Shown here in pieces: positions 8,509 to 18,439 of a DNA stretch of 64,000 nt (its first letter is position 1; each line of letters starts with the position of its first letter). The stretch is from NCBI RefSeq assembly GCF_015694405.1, contig NZ_JADQDB010000001.1:372001-436000 (forward strand), given 5' to 3'. Made by a program: the position numbers and the translations under genes. The notes beneath the pieces were generated by a model. The model searched no databases and was not told where the DNA came from. It saw only the letters and a program-made list of their open reading frames with translations. Source of the stretch: Pelagibacterium limicola (GTDB lineage: Bacteria > Pseudomonadota > Alphaproteobacteria > Rhizobiales > Devosiaceae).

Positions 8509-10173
8509 ATGAGATTGCAAGTCAGGAGCGCCGTAGCGCTCTGTGCATTGCTGTCGGCAGGAATCGCTGCGGCACCCGCACACGCCCAGGAACTCGAATG
8601 CACCGATATCACGGCGCATGATTTCGGTATCGCCGATCTTGTCGTAACAGAAGCGCAAGCAATGCCGGCGGGTGAAGATTCGCCGCTCGATCATTGCCTT
8701 GTCCGCGGGCATGTCGCCGAACGCACCGGCATCGACGGCAACCGCTACGCGGTATCGTTCGAATTGCGCCTGCCCGACGACTGGAACGGGCGGTTCGTCC
8801 ACCAGTTCAATGGCGGTAACGACGGTGCCGTGGTTCCCGCCCTGGGCGGCCTGATGACGGGCGACCCATCCGACACCGCACTGTCACGCGGTTATGCTGT
8901 GGTTTCCAGCGATGCCGGTCATGACGGCTCGGCCCACCCCGAAGCCGGGCTCATCGGCGGTTCGCTATTCGGCTTCGATCCAGAAGCTCGCGCCGATTAT
9001 GGCTATGGCGCCGTTGCAAAGCTCAATCCCGCAGCGGTCGTCATGGTCGAAACCTATTACGGCGAGGAAATCGCCTTTAGCTATGGCGTTGGCGGCTCGA
9101 ACGGCGGGCGCCACGCCATGGTCCAGGCAACAAGACTCCCCGACGCTTTCGATGGCATCCTCGCCGGCTATCCCGGCTTCAACCTGCCGAAAGCCGCAGT
9201 CCAGCACGCCTGGGACGTGCAAGCGTTCCACGCCATCAACGGCGACGTACGGACCGCCTTTGCTCCCGGCGAGCTCGACGTTGTCGCCGATGCCGTTCTT
9301 GCTGCCTGTGACGGGCTCGACGGCCTCGAAGATGGCATCATAAACGACATGCACGCCTGCCAAGCGGCGTTCGATCCATCAACACTCGTCTGCGAGCCGG
9401 GCAGCACAAATCAGTGCCTAAGCGCAGCCCAGGTTGAGGCGCTGGTTCAAATCCATGCGGGCCCCACCAATTCCGCGGGCGAACAGCTCTATACCAATTG
9501 GGCGTGGGATCGTGGGATCGCCACTGGCGATTGGCGCTTCTGGAAACTCGAAAGCCCGATCCCGCCCTGGGACCACCTGCCGTTGATCGCAACGATGGGC
9601 TCGGCCTCGCTTTCGACGATCTTTTCCACACCGCCCTTCGAAATCGGCGGTGACCCGGACTCTCTCCTGCAATTCCTGCTCGACTATGATTTCGACACCG
9701 ACCCCCAACGCATTTCCGCTTCGGATGGCGACTTTGCCTCCCCGATGGAAGTTATGACGCCGCTCGATGCCCACAATCCCGTGATGGCCGATTTTCGCGA
9801 CGCCGGAGGCAGGATGATCGTGTTCCACGGCGTCTCCGATCCCGTGTTTTCGGTGATGGACACCATCGACTGGTATGAAATGCTTGACGAAAACAACGGC
9901 GGTAATGCTGGCAGTTTCGCAAAGCTCTACACCGTCCCCGGCATGGGCCACGGCTCGGGCAGCCCCGCTACAGACAAGTTCGACGCCTTCAGCGCGCTGG
10001 TCGATTGGGTCGAGAACGGGAATGAACCCGATTATCTCGTCGCCACCGCGACGCCGGACAACCAGTACGTCCCCGAACTCGTCGGCGTCACGCGCAAGCT
10101 CTGTGTCTACCCCGCTGTTGCGCGCTACACCGGCGCAGACGAGGACAGCCACGAAAGCTTCACCTGCGAGTGA
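8509..10173 (+). CDS. secreted tannase/feruloyl esterase family hydrolase lacking the CS-D-HC cysteines
   Basis: A 554-aa alpha/beta hydrolase with a Sec signal peptide (hydrophobic LCALLSAGIAAAPAHA, cleavage near AHAQ). The nucleophile elbow is GVGGSNGGR, the acid region is FHGVSDPVFS, and the base region is VPGMGHGSG, which matches the tannase/feruloyl esterase family in order and length. The family normally carries a cysteine before the catalytic Ser and one after the catalytic His, forming a disulfide. Here both positions are glycine. AGGAGG lies upstream of the ATG at 8509. It probably hydrolyses an ester in the periplasm or medium, but the substrate is not predictable. It converges on glcB with a terminator between. 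Confidence 0.85.
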   Translation: MRLQVRSAVALCALLSAGIAAAPAHAQELECTDITAHDFGIADLVVTEAQAMPAGEDSPLDHCLVRGHVAERTGIDGNRYAVSFELRLPDDWNGRFVHQFNGGNDGAVVPALGGLMTGDPSDTALSRGYAVVSSDAGHDGSAHPEAGLIGGSLFGFDPEARADYGYGAVAKLNPAAVVMVETYYGEEIAFSYGVGGSNGGRHAMVQATRLPDAFDGILAGYPGFNLPKAAVQHAWDVQAFHAINGDVRTAFAPGELDVVADAVLAACDGLDGLEDGIINDMHACQAAFDPSTLVCEPGSTNQCLSAAQVEALVQIHAGPTNSAGEQLYTNWAWDRGIATGDWRFWKLESPIPPWDHLPLIATMGSASLSTIFSTPPFEIGGDPDSLLQFLLDYDFDTDPQRISASDGDFASPMEVMTPLDAHNPVMADFRDAGGRMIVFHGVSDPVFSVMDTIDWYEMLDENNGGNAGSFAKLYTVPGMGHGSGSPATDKFDAFSALVDWVENGNEPDYLVATATPDNQYVPELVGVTRKLCVYPAVARYTGADEDSHESFTCE

Positions 10174-10192
10174 TCGTCGAACAGAAACAAGG

Positions 10193-10211
10193 GCCCGCCA
10201 ATCCGGCGGGC
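10193..10211. terminator. terminator between convergent esterase and glcB genes
   Basis: GCCCGCC and GGCGGGC form a 7-bp stem with a 5-base loop, followed on the plus strand by TCTTTCT. It lies in the 43-bp gap between two convergent stop codons. Confidence 0.7.
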
Positions 10212-10216
10212 TCTTT

Positions 10217-12373
10217 CTATGCTCCGGCCTTCTTTTGCCGCCGCCTGGCGTGGAGAATCGGCTCGGTATAGCCCGAGGGCTGGCTGGTGCCTTCAAGCGC
10301 CAGCGCCAGCGCCGCCTGGAAAGCGACCGAGTTTTCCGGATCGGACTCCATCGGCTCATAGAGGGGATCGCCCGCGTTCTGCTCGTCGACCACCTTTGCC
10401 ATGCGCGTGAAGGTGGCGACCACCTCGTCCTGCGTCACCACCCCATGCCAGAGCCAGTTGGCAATGGCCTGAGAGGAAATCCGGCAGGTGGCGCGATCCT
10501 CCATCAACCCTACATTGTTGATGTCGGGCACCTTCGAGCACCCGACCCCCTGATCGATCCAGCGCACGACGTAGCCAAGAATGCCTTGCGCATTGTTCTC
10601 AAGCTCGCGCTGGATTTGCGCCGCCGAAAGGCCCGCTGCGTCGAGCACCGGCATCGAGAAAAGGTCGGTGAGCGGCGGGATCGGCTCGTTATGACGACGC
10701 TTCTGCGCCTCGGACACATCGACCTCGTGATAGTGCAGCGCATGCAGTGTCGCCGCCGTGGGTGACGGCACCCACGCGCAATTGGCGCCCGATTTGGGAT
10801 GCCCGATTTTCTGCTTCATCATCTCGGCCATGTCGTCTGGCCGGGCCCACATGCCCTTGCCGATCTGCGCCTTGCCCGGCAGTCCGCAGGCGATCCCAAT
10901 GGTCACATTGCGGTCCTCATACGACTGGATCCATCGCTCGGCCTTGATCTGGTCCTTGAGCAGCACCGGGCCCGCTTCCATTGAGGTATGGATTTCATCG
11001 CCCGTGCGGTCGAGGAAGCCCGTATTGATGAAGAACACCCGCTCGCGCGCTGCATAAATGCACGCCTTGAGGTTGGCCGATGTCCGGCGCTCCTCATCCA
11101 TGATGCCGATCTTGATGGTATTGGCCGGTAAGCCGAGAATCTTTTCGACCTCGCCGAACACATTGCAGGCGAACAGCACCTCGGTCGGCCCGTGCATCTT
11201 GGGCTTCACGATGTAGATCGAACCGGTCTTCGAGTTTGCCCGGCGCGCCAGATCGTGCATGGCGCAAAGCGTCGTCACCATCGCATCCATGATCCCCTCG
11301 CCGATGGGCTCGCCCTCGGCATCGAGAATGGCGTCGGTCGCCATCAGGTGTCCGACGTTGCGCACCAGCAGCAGCGCCCGACCCTTGAGCGTCAATTCCG
11401 CGCCGTCCGGCGCAGTATAGACGCGTTCGGGATTGAGTCGGCGCGTCATCGACTTGCCGCCCTTCTCGAACGTGTCTTCGAGATCGCCTTTCATCAGGCC
11501 CAGCCAGTTGCGATAGACCACGACCTTGTCCTCGGCGTCGACCGCCGCCACCGAATCCTCGCAGTCCTGGATGGTGCTGATTGCGCTCTCCACGATGACA
11601 TCGGCCAGATGCGCAGGCTGGGTCGCACCGATCGGATGGCCCGCATCGATGACCAGTTCGACATGCAATCCGTTGTGGACCAGCAGAATGCGGAGCTTGC
11701 CGTCATCCTCGGCATAGCCCGCATAGCTCTCGGGATAGGCCAGTTTGACCGGCCCGTCCTGGCTTTCGATCACCAGCTTTCCTTCGGCAATGCCGTAGCG
11801 CGTCACTGCGCTGTGCTTGACGCCCAAGAGTGGAAAGGCCTCGTCGAGAAACGCAGCCGCCTTGGCAATCACAGCAGCCCCGCGCTCGGGATTGTAGCCC
11901 TTGCCGACGGCCAGATTGCCGTCCTGCGAAATTGCATCGGTACCGTAAAGAGCATCGTAAAGGCTGCCCCAGCGGGCATTCGCCGCGTTGAGCGCATAGC
12001 GCGCGTTCGACACCGGAACCACAAGCTGCGGGCCTGAGATCGAGGCAATCTCGGGATCGAGATTCTCGGTCGTGACGCGAAAATCGTCCGGCTCCTCCTC
12101 GAGGTAGCCAATCTCCTTGAGGAACGCGATATATCGCTCGGGGTCTGAAGCCACAGGCCCGTTCTGCTTGTGCCAATCATCGATACTGGCCTGCATCCGG
12201 TCGCGAATATCGAGCAGTTCCCGGTTCCCCGGCATATAGGCAGCGACCAGCCCTGCAAATCCGCTCCAGAAGGCATCCGCATCGAGGGCCAGCCCCGCCA
12301 TCGCCTCGCCTTCGATAAAGTCGGCAAGCCGGCCATCGACCTGCAGCCCGGCGCGATTGACGTATGTGCTCAT
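10217..12373 (-). CDS. glcB: malate synthase G
   Basis: Cytoplasmic enzyme (718 aa, family usually ~720) that condenses glyoxylate with acetyl-CoA to malate. Recognisable stretches are [62 protein letters not shown] and the C-terminal [27 protein letters not shown] lies 7 bases before the ATG. It is on the same strand as, and directly downstream of, guaD and the purine cluster. Purine breakdown through AllA ends in glyoxylate, so the location suggests that GlcB links purine carbon to the TCA cycle, besides its usual role in glycolate metabolism. The 105-bp repeat at 12409-12513 separates it from guaD. Confidence 0.96.
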   Translation of the reverse strand: MSTYVNRAGLQVDGRLADFIEGEAMAGLALDADAFWSGFAGLVAAYMPGNRELLDIRDRMQASIDDWHKQNGPVASDPERYIAFLKEIGYLEEEPDDFRVTTENLDPEIASISGPQLVVPVSNARYALNAANARWGSLYDALYGTDAISQDGNLAVGKGYNPERGAAVIAKAAAFLDEAFPLLGVKHSAVTRYGIAEGKLVIESQDGPVKLAYPESYAGYAEDDGKLRILLVHNGLHVELVIDAGHPIGATQPAHLADVIVESAISTIQDCEDSVAAVDAEDKVVVYRNWLGLMKGDLEDTFEKGGKSMTRRLNPERVYTAPDGAELTLKGRALLLVRNVGHLMATDAILDAEGEPIGEGIMDAMVTTLCAMHDLARRANSKTGSIYIVKPKMHGPTEVLFACNVFGEVEKILGLPANTIKIGIMDEERRTSANLKACIYAARERVFFINTGFLDRTGDEIHTSMEAGPVLLKDQIKAERWIQSYEDRNVTIGIACGLPGKAQIGKGMWARPDDMAEMMKQKIGHPKSGANCAWVPSPTAATLHALHYHEVDVSEAQKRRHNEPIPPLTDLFSMPVLDAAGLSAAQIQRELENNAQGILGYVVRWIDQGVGCSKVPDINNVGLMEDRATCRISSQAIANWLWHGVVTQDEVVATFTRMAKVVDEQNAGDPLYEPMESDPENSVAFQAALALALEGTSQPSGYTEPILHARRRQKKAGA

Positions 12374-12408
12374 TACCCTGCCTCCTTGGTTGTCTCCGCT
12401 GCCCCATC

Positions 12409-12513
12409 CCTAGCCCTTCCCCCTCAAGGGGAAAGGGACCGTTTCGAGCTCGCGGCAGTACCTGCCAAAAGCACCGGGAGGATTCTCCTCCTCCTTGGGA
12501 GGGAGGGGCTAGG
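12409..12513. repeat. 105-bp palindromic intergenic repeat, copy 1
   Basis: The element starts CCTAGCCCTTCCCCCTCAAG and ends GGGAGGGAGGGGCTAGG, so its ends are inverted repeats. An internal core contains GCCAAAA-CAC. It is the same length and same orientation as copy 2 at 15164-15268 and clearly homologous by eye. It lies between guaD and glcB and is read through as spurious peptide in several frames. Confidence 0.85.
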
Positions 12514-12574
12514 TTATGCGATGCCAGCCCTACACATCGGCACCGGCCGAGCCAACGTACCACGCAAATTCCTT

Positions 12575-13882
12575 TCACGATGCGGAAACGCGCTTGGCTG
12601 CCTCGCCGGCGACATAGGTCTCGGCCACCACCCGGTCGTCTCCGCAAGTCTGGAGCAGAAACAGCTCCTCGGGAAGCGTTTCAACGCATTCCATCTTGAG
12701 CGCCATGTGCGGCACGGCCCGCGCATCGAGCACCACGATATCGGCATCGGCGCCGGGTTCGAGCGTGCCGATGGTGTGTTCGAGCGAAAGCGCCCGCGCA
12801 TTGCCGAGCGTCATCATGTAGAAACTCTCGATGGGCGAAAGCCGCTGGCCCCTGAGCTGCAAGACCTTGTAGCCTTCGTCGAGCGTGCGCAGCATCGAAT
12901 AGCTCGTGCCACCCCCGATATCGGTGGCCACTGCAATCCGCACATTGCCAGCCCGCATCCGCTCGCGGTCGAATAGCCCCGAGCCGATGAAAAGGTTCGA
13001 GGTCGGGCAGAAAACGGCCACCGAGCCGGTTTCGTACATGATCGCGATTTCCCGGTCCGTCATATGGATGCAATGGCCGAGCAGCGTTCTGGGCCCGAGC
13101 AGTCCGTAATGCTCGTAAACCCCCACATAGTCTGGCAGGTTGGGAAACAGTTCCCTGGCAAAGGCGATCTCGCCAAGACTCTCGTTCACATGCGTCTGGA
13201 TGTAGGCGTCCGGATACTCGCGCGCCAGATCCTGGCACATCTCGAGTTGTTCCGGCGTCGAGGTCAACGCAAAGCGCGGCGTGATGGCATAATGCAGCCG
13301 CCCCAACCCGTCCCACTTGTGCAGGAGCCGCTTGCTCTCGTCATAGCCCTTCTGCGGCGTATCGAGCAGCGCATCCGGCGCGTTGCGGTCCATCATCACC
13401 TTGCCCGCGATCATGCGCATATTGCGCTTGTTGGCTTCGGTGAAAAACGCATCCACAGATTGCGGATGCACCGTGCAATACGCCGCGGCGGTCGTCGTCC
13501 CGTAGCGGATCAGTTCATCGAAAAAGAGCGCGGCTATTCGCGCGGCATGTCCTTCATCGGCAAAGCGCTGCTCCTCGATGAACGTATAGGTGTGGAGCCA
13601 TTCGAGCAGATCCCTGGCATAGGACCCCACGACCTGCATCTGCGGGTAGTGAATATGGGTGTCGATGAACCCCGGCATGATGAGGTGGGGCCTGTGGTCG
13701 ATCACTTCGGCATGGGGCATGGCCAGCTTAAGCGCCTCGGACCATTCGCCGACGGAAACAATCTTCCCGCCGGCAATCGCGACCGCTCCATCCTCGAAAT
13801 ACCGATAGGAGGCGTGATCGTCCGCGCCCTGCGGCTCATCGAGAAACGTTAGCACACGCCCGCGCAGGATTTTGCCCTTCAT
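12575..13882 (-). CDS. guaD: guanine deaminase
   Basis: Amidohydrolase (435 aa) converting guanine to xanthine and ammonia in the cytoplasm. Motifs are PGFIDTHIHYPQMQVV with the HxH zinc ligands, HVNESLGEIAF, GHCIHMTDREI, and CPTSNLFIGSGLF followed by VATDIGGGTSYSML with the metal-binding Asp, as in GuaD. The ATG at 13882 overlaps the puuD stop in an ATGA arrangement, so the two are translationally coupled. A longer frame upstream lies inside puuD and is not coding. The product xanthine goes to the XDH encoded upstream in the same strand cluster. Confidence 0.95.
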   Translation of the reverse strand: MKGKILRGRVLTFLDEPQGADDHASYRYFEDGAVAIAGGKIVSVGEWSEALKLAMPHAEVIDHRPHLIMPGFIDTHIHYPQMQVVGSYARDLLEWLHTYTFIEEQRFADEGHAARIAALFFDELIRYGTTTAAAYCTVHPQSVDAFFTEANKRNMRMIAGKVMMDRNAPDALLDTPQKGYDESKRLLHKWDGLGRLHYAITPRFALTSTPEQLEMCQDLAREYPDAYIQTHVNESLGEIAFARELFPNLPDYVGVYEHYGLLGPRTLLGHCIHMTDREIAIMYETGSVAVFCPTSNLFIGSGLFDRERMRAGNVRIAVATDIGGGTSYSMLRTLDEGYKVLQLRGQRLSPIESFYMMTLGNARALSLEHTIGTLEPGADADIVVLDARAVPHMALKMECVETLPEELFLLQTCGDDRVVAETYVAGEAAKRVSAS

Positions 13883-15108
13883 AGGCGCGATTCCCCAGTC
13901 ACCGATTGGTACCAGACGACGATCAACTCCCGTTCCTCGGGCGTCATCAATGAAACATTGCCTGGCGGCATGGCGTGGCTCCGCCCGGACTGGATGTAGA
14001 TTTCGCGCGCGTGCTCGGCAATCTCGATGGGCGTGTCGAACCTCACATTCCTTGGCGCCATATGCACGCCCTCCCAGAACGGCTCGGCGGTGTGGCACAT
14101 GCCACACCTGCCCTGAACCGTATCCGAAACGGCTTCGAAATGCGCATCGCTCATGAAGCGCTGCGCCGTGGCGCTGGGCTGCGCCTCACCGGTGAGAACC
14201 CTGGGCGCGGAAGACAGCCACATGATCCCCACAAACAGGATCGCCGCCAGCGCCCACGTCCAATAAGGCCGGTGGCCGGTTGCGTGCATGGTGTTGAAGA
14301 AATGCCGGATCAGGACGCCGATTAGGAAAATCAGCCCCGCGATAATCCACGAAAATTCGGTCGCATAGGCCAGCGGGTAATGCCCCGAGAGCATGAAGAA
14401 CAGCACGGGTAAGGTGAGGTAGTTATTATGAACCGACCGCTGTTTGGACTGCGCGCCCAGCGCCGGATCGGGCGCTTCGCCGGCTTTCAACGCAGCGACG
14501 ATCTTCTTCTGGTTAGGTATGATGATGAAAAAGACGTTGGCCGACATGATGGTCGCCGTGAAAGCGCCCATATGCAGGAACGCCGCCCGCCCCGAAAAGA
14601 CCTGCAGATATCCCCAGCCCATCGCGACCAGAACCACGAAAAGCATGACCATCAATCCGGTCTGGTATTTCCCGATCGGCGAGCGGCAGAGAAGATCGTA
14701 AAGAACCCAACCCAGCGCAAGCGATGCCATCGAGAGCAGGATAGCCCCGCCAACCGGCAGGTCTATCACTGTCCGGTCGATCAGAAACAGGTCGGCCCCG
14801 GCATAATAGACGATGGCCAGCATCGCAAAGCCTGTGAGCCAGGTGGTGTAGCTCTCCCATTTGAACCAGACGAGGTGCTCGGGAAGATCGGGCGGCGCGA
14901 CCACATATTTGTTGATGTGATAGAACCCGCCCCCGTGCACTTGCCATTCCTCGCCCAGCACGCCCTGGGGCAGGTTCCCGTGCTTGCGCAACCCCAGATC
15001 GAGCGCGATGAAATAAAACGACGAGCCGATCCAGGCGATCCCCACGATCACATGCGTCCACCGTACGGCAAACGCCAGCCATTCCCAAAAAATCGTGAAG
15101 TCGGTCAT
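13879..15108 (-). CDS. puuD: urate hydroxylase, membrane type with cytochrome c domain
   Basis: A 409-aa PuuD-type urate oxidase that converts urate to 5-hydroxyisourate and passes electrons to the respiratory chain. The N-terminus has about eight transmembrane helices (RWTHVIVGIAWIGSSFYFIA; GGFYHINKYVVAPPDLPEHL). A C-terminal cytochrome c domain carries the heme motif CGMCH and a later Met in SHAMPPGNVS as the likely axial ligand. The start at 15108 gives the family N-terminus MTDFTIFWEW. An ATG at 15150 is possible but its purine-rich stretch is too close. It lies between xdhC and guaD, flanked on both sides by copies of the 105-bp repeat. Confidence 0.93.
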   Translation of the reverse strand: MTDFTIFWEWLAFAVRWTHVIVGIAWIGSSFYFIALDLGLRKHGNLPQGVLGEEWQVHGGGFYHINKYVVAPPDLPEHLVWFKWESYTTWLTGFAMLAIVYYAGADLFLIDRTVIDLPVGGAILLSMASLALGWVLYDLLCRSPIGKYQTGLMVMLFVVLVAMGWGYLQVFSGRAAFLHMGAFTATIMSANVFFIIIPNQKKIVAALKAGEAPDPALGAQSKQRSVHNNYLTLPVLFFMLSGHYPLAYATEFSWIIAGLIFLIGVLIRHFFNTMHATGHRPYWTWALAAILFVGIMWLSSAPRVLTGEAQPSATAQRFMSDAHFEAVSDTVQGRCGMCHTAEPFWEGVHMAPRNVRFDTPIEIAEHAREIYIQSGRSHAMPPGNVSLMTPEERELIVVWYQSVTGESRL

Positions 15109-15163
15109 ATCGTTATCGCCCCAGTTTAGCTCCGCGGGAATCGCAAGCATCGCTCCCCCCGCC

Positions 15164-15268
15164 CCTAGCCCCTCCCCTCAGGGGGGAGGGGGACTGACCT
15201 TCGTATTTCGCAAGTATCAGCCAAAAACACTGAGAGGATTCCCCTCCCCCTTGTGGGGAGGGGCTAGG
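15164..15268. repeat. 105-bp palindromic intergenic repeat, copy 2
   Basis: Same length, orientation and end structure as the copy at 12409-12513: CCTAGCCCCTCCCCTCAGG at one end, TGGGGAGGGGCTAGG at the other, and a conserved inner segment around CAGCCAAAAACACTGAGAGG. It lies in the 176-bp gap between xdhC and puuD. The G/C-rich ends can pair to form a long stem. Confidence 0.85.
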
Positions 15269-15284
15269 GGTGGGGGTAAGCGAT

Positions 15285-16106
15285 CTATCCACGCGCGCCA
15301 CCACATGCCGCCACCGCCCGCACGATCTCCGCCGCCGTCAGCGCCGCGATCACTTCCGGCCGCTTGTCGTCAACGTCCGCGCCGCCGATGGGCATGGTGA
15401 GCCCGTCCATCAGCGCAACGTCGTACCCCATATCCGAAAGCCAGTTCTTGAAGGTCGCCCTTTTTGTCTTCGACCCGATCATCCCCACATAGGCGGCGTC
15501 GCCACGCGAGAGCGCCTCGTGCGCGATGAGGAAATCCAGCCCGTGATCGTGCGTCAGAACGACGAAGACCGATCCGCGCGCCGCATCGCGCACTACGGCC
15601 TCCTGCACCGCGACATGCCTCGCTTCGATCCCCTCGGGAACCTTGGCGATTTCTTGCGCCCGGTTATCGACCAGCAGCGTCCTGAACGGGAGCAGGGCAA
15701 ACGCCTGCCCCAGCGCATTGCCCACATGGCCCGCCCCGAAGATGTAAACCGCCGTCCGCGCCGCATATTCGCGCACCGCGCGCTCGCGCAGCATTTTTGC
15801 CGTCTCGGCATCGTTACGGGTCAGGCTCACCGACACGCGCCCGCCGCAGCATTGGCCGATCTCCGGCCCGAGCGGAATGTCGAGCGCAGCCACGCCCTCA
15901 CCTGCAACCAGCGCCTCACGCGCCCGCTCAATGCACAGGAACTCCAACTGCCCCCCGCCGATCGTGCCAAGCGTATCGTGGGCCGAAACCACCATCCAAG
16001 CCCCCGCCTCCCGCGGGGTCGAACCCAGCGCCTCGACCACCTCGACCAGGACGGCATCGCCTGCCCCTTCGAGAAAGTCGCGCAACCTTTGGGCGGTGAC
16101 GCTCAT
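15285..16106 (-). CDS. xdhC: xanthine dehydrogenase accessory protein XdhC
   Basis: A 273-aa XdhC/CoxI-family protein. It binds molybdenum cofactor, helps sulfurate it, and inserts it into XdhB. Visible signatures are GSTPREAGAWMVV near the N-terminus, the conserved QCCGGRVSVSL motif, and a Rossmann-type segment IFGAGHVGNALGQAFALLPF, followed by VLTHDHGLDFL and YVGMIGSKTKRATF. The ATG at 16106 overlaps the xdhB stop (ATGA), giving strict coupling. The longer upstream frame lies within xdhB. It is the third gene of the xdhA-xdhB-xdhC unit. Confidence 0.94.
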   Translation of the reverse strand: MSVTAQRLRDFLEGAGDAVLVEVVEALGSTPREAGAWMVVSAHDTLGTIGGGQLEFLCIERAREALVAGEGVAALDIPLGPEIGQCCGGRVSVSLTRNDAETAKMLRERAVREYAARTAVYIFGAGHVGNALGQAFALLPFRTLLVDNRAQEIAKVPEGIEARHVAVQEAVVRDAARGSVFVVLTHDHGLDFLIAHEALSRGDAAYVGMIGSKTKRATFKNWLSDMGYDVALMDGLTMPIGGADVDDKRPEVIAALTAAEIVRAVAACGGARG

Positions 16107-18439
16107 AGGCTCGCCGCCTCGCGTTTGAGTCTCTCGATGGTCATCAGAACGCGCTCGGGCGTTGCTGGCGCGTCCATGCGCGGGGGGATCTTGTAATCGA
16201 CGACACTGGCCGCCGCCATCGACAGCGCTTCGGGTACCGAAAGCGCGAGCATGAACGGCGGCTCGCCGACGGCCTTCGAGCGTCTGATGGTGGGCGCCCG
16301 ATTTTCCGACCATTCGGCCAGCCGGACGTTGAAGACCTTCGGCACGTCCGATGCCAGCGGGATTTTATAGGTCGAGGGCGCGTGCGTCCGCAGCTGCCCT
16401 TTGGCGTCCCACCACAATTCCTCTGTCGTCAGCCATCCCATGCCCTGAATGAACCCACCTTCGATCTGCCCGATATCGATGGCCGGGTTGAGCGACTTGC
16501 CGACGTCATGAAGAATATCGACCCGCTCGACCATATATTCCCCGGTCAGCGTATCGACGATCACCTCCGTGCACGCCGCGCCATAGGCGAAATAGAAAAA
16601 CGGCTGTCCCTTGCCCGCTGCGCGATCCCAGTGGATGTCCGGTGTCTTGTAGAACCCCGCTGCGGAAAGCTGCACGCGCCCGAAATAGGCCTGATCGATG
16701 AAATCCCCCCAATCAAACCTCTGGTTGCCAATCAGGACGCAATTGGGTTCGAAAACCACGGCGCTTTCCGAAACGCCGTATTTCGCTGCGGCAAAGGCAA
16801 CGAGCCTCGATTTGATCTGCTCGGCCGCATTGGCCGCCGCCATGCCGTTGAGATCCGATCCCGATGACGCCGCCGTCGCCGAGGTGTTGGGTACCTTGCC
16901 TGTCGTTGTCGCGGTGATCTTCACCTTGTCGAGGTCGACCTGGAACGTGTCGGCGAGCACCTGCGCCACCTTGACGTAAAGCCCCTGCCCCATCTCGGTG
17001 CCGCCATGGCTGAGATGGATCGATCCGTCCCGATAGATGTGAACCAGCGCCCCGGCCTGATTAAATGCCGTGAGGGTGAAGCTGATGCCGAACTTGACCG
17101 GTGTCAGCGCAATGCCGCGCTTGAGGACTGGCGAAGTCCGGTTGAACGCCACGATCGCCGCGCGCCGCGCACGATAGTCCGAGGAGGCTTCAAGCTCGTC
17201 GACGATCCTCGCCACGATATTGTCGGTTATGGTCTGGTGATAGGGCGTGACGTTACGCTCGCTCTGCCCGTAGAAATTGGCCTTGCGAATATCCAGCGGG
17301 TCCTTGCCCAGCGTGTACGCGATCTCCTCGATCCAGCGTTCGCACGCCACCATTCCCTGCGGCCCGCCAAATCCCCTGAAGGCGGTGTTGGAGACCGTAT
17401 TGGTCTTGAGCGGCTCCGATTTCAGCCGCACCGCAGGATAGAAATAGGCGTTGTCCGCATGGAACAGCGCCCGGTCGGTCACGGGCCCCGAAAGATCGGA
17501 GGAAAATCCGCAGCGCGCCGCATAGACGGCATCGACCGCGGTGATCTTGCCCTCGTCATCGAACCCGACATCGTAATCGACCACGAAATCGTGCCGCTTG
17601 CCGGTGGCAACCATGTCGTCGTCCCGGTCCGGCCTGATCTTGACCGCCCGCCCGAACGTCTTGGCCGCGATGGCTGCGACGACAGCAAAGAGATTGCCCT
17701 GGGTTTCCTTACCGCCGAATCCTCCGCCCATCCGCCGAACGATCACATTGACCGCGTTGGACGGCACCCCGAGCGCATGGCCCACCATGTGCTGGATTTC
17801 GCTCGGATGCTGGGTCGAGGAATGGACAGTGATCTCGTCGTCCTCACCGGGCACCGCCATCGCGATCTGGCCTTCGAGGTAGAAATGGTCCTGCCCGCCC
17901 ATCGTGACGGTGCCCCTGATCCGGTGCGGCGACGAGACAAGCCCTGCCGCGATGTCGCCCCGTTCAAGCGTCATTCCCTCGGTCACAAGCACGCCACCCG
18001 CAGCCCGCGCTGCAGCGATATCGGCCGCAAACGGCAACTCCCGATATTCCACCTTCGCCAGATGCGCCGCGCGGCGGGCCTGCTCGCGGGTTTCCGCCAC
18101 GACCGCAAACATCGGCTGGCCCCAGAACTCAACCTTGCCGGGCGCGAAGACCGGTTCGTCATGTTTGCCCGATGGGCTGATATTGTTGTGCCCGGGAATA
18201 TCCGCCGCCGTCAGCACGCCGACGACCCCCGGCGCCGCCCGTACAGCATCGAGGTCCATCGAAACGATTTCCCCGTGCGCGCAGGACGAAAGCCCCAGAT
18301 AGGCATGAAGCGTCCCCGTCGGCTCGACCATGTCGTCGATATATTCCGCCAACCCCGCCACATGCTTATGGGCCGAGTCATGCCGCTGGGGCACGTGAAC
18401 GCCGCCGCTGATTGGCTTGCGGGGATCGAGCGCCGTCAT
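16103..18439 (-). CDS. xdhB: xanthine dehydrogenase molybdopterin-binding subunit
   Basis: A 778-aa large subunit that binds molybdopterin and hydroxylates hypoxanthine and xanthine to urate. Motifs include YIDDM, the cofactor-binding MGGGFGGKETQGN and FRGFGGPQG segments, QDHFYLEGQIA, and the C-terminal SKAVGEPPFML with the catalytic glutamate. The ATG at 18439 touches the xdhA stop; a GTG at 18442 immediately before it would overlap as GTGA and is equally possible. It acts as a heterotetramer with XdhA and is matured by XdhC, whose gene overlaps its 3' end. Confidence 0.96.
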   Translation of the reverse strand: MTALDPRKPISGGVHVPQRHDSAHKHVAGLAEYIDDMVEPTGTLHAYLGLSSCAHGEIVSMDLDAVRAAPGVVGVLTAADIPGHNNISPSGKHDEPVFAPGKVEFWGQPMFAVVAETREQARRAAHLAKVEYRELPFAADIAAARAAGGVLVTEGMTLERGDIAAGLVSSPHRIRGTVTMGGQDHFYLEGQIAMAVPGEDDEITVHSSTQHPSEIQHMVGHALGVPSNAVNVIVRRMGGGFGGKETQGNLFAVVAAIAAKTFGRAVKIRPDRDDDMVATGKRHDFVVDYDVGFDDEGKITAVDAVYAARCGFSSDLSGPVTDRALFHADNAYFYPAVRLKSEPLKTNTVSNTAFRGFGGPQGMVACERWIEEIAYTLGKDPLDIRKANFYGQSERNVTPYHQTITDNIVARIVDELEASSDYRARRAAIVAFNRTSPVLKRGIALTPVKFGISFTLTAFNQAGALVHIYRDGSIHLSHGGTEMGQGLYVKVAQVLADTFQVDLDKVKITATTTGKVPNTSATAASSGSDLNGMAAANAAEQIKSRLVAFAAAKYGVSESAVVFEPNCVLIGNQRFDWGDFIDQAYFGRVQLSAAGFYKTPDIHWDRAAGKGQPFFYFAYGAACTEVIVDTLTGEYMVERVDILHDVGKSLNPAIDIGQIEGGFIQGMGWLTTEELWWDAKGQLRTHAPSTYKIPLASDVPKVFNVRLAEWSENRAPTIRRSKAVGEPPFMLALSVPEALSMAAASVVDYKIPPRMDAPATPERVLMTIERLKREAASL

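Noticed and set aside
15113-15304. Short open frames over the repeats that encode SPSPQGGGE-like peptides
   Set aside because: They are translations of the 105-bp palindromic repeat, which occurs again at 12409-12513, not genes.
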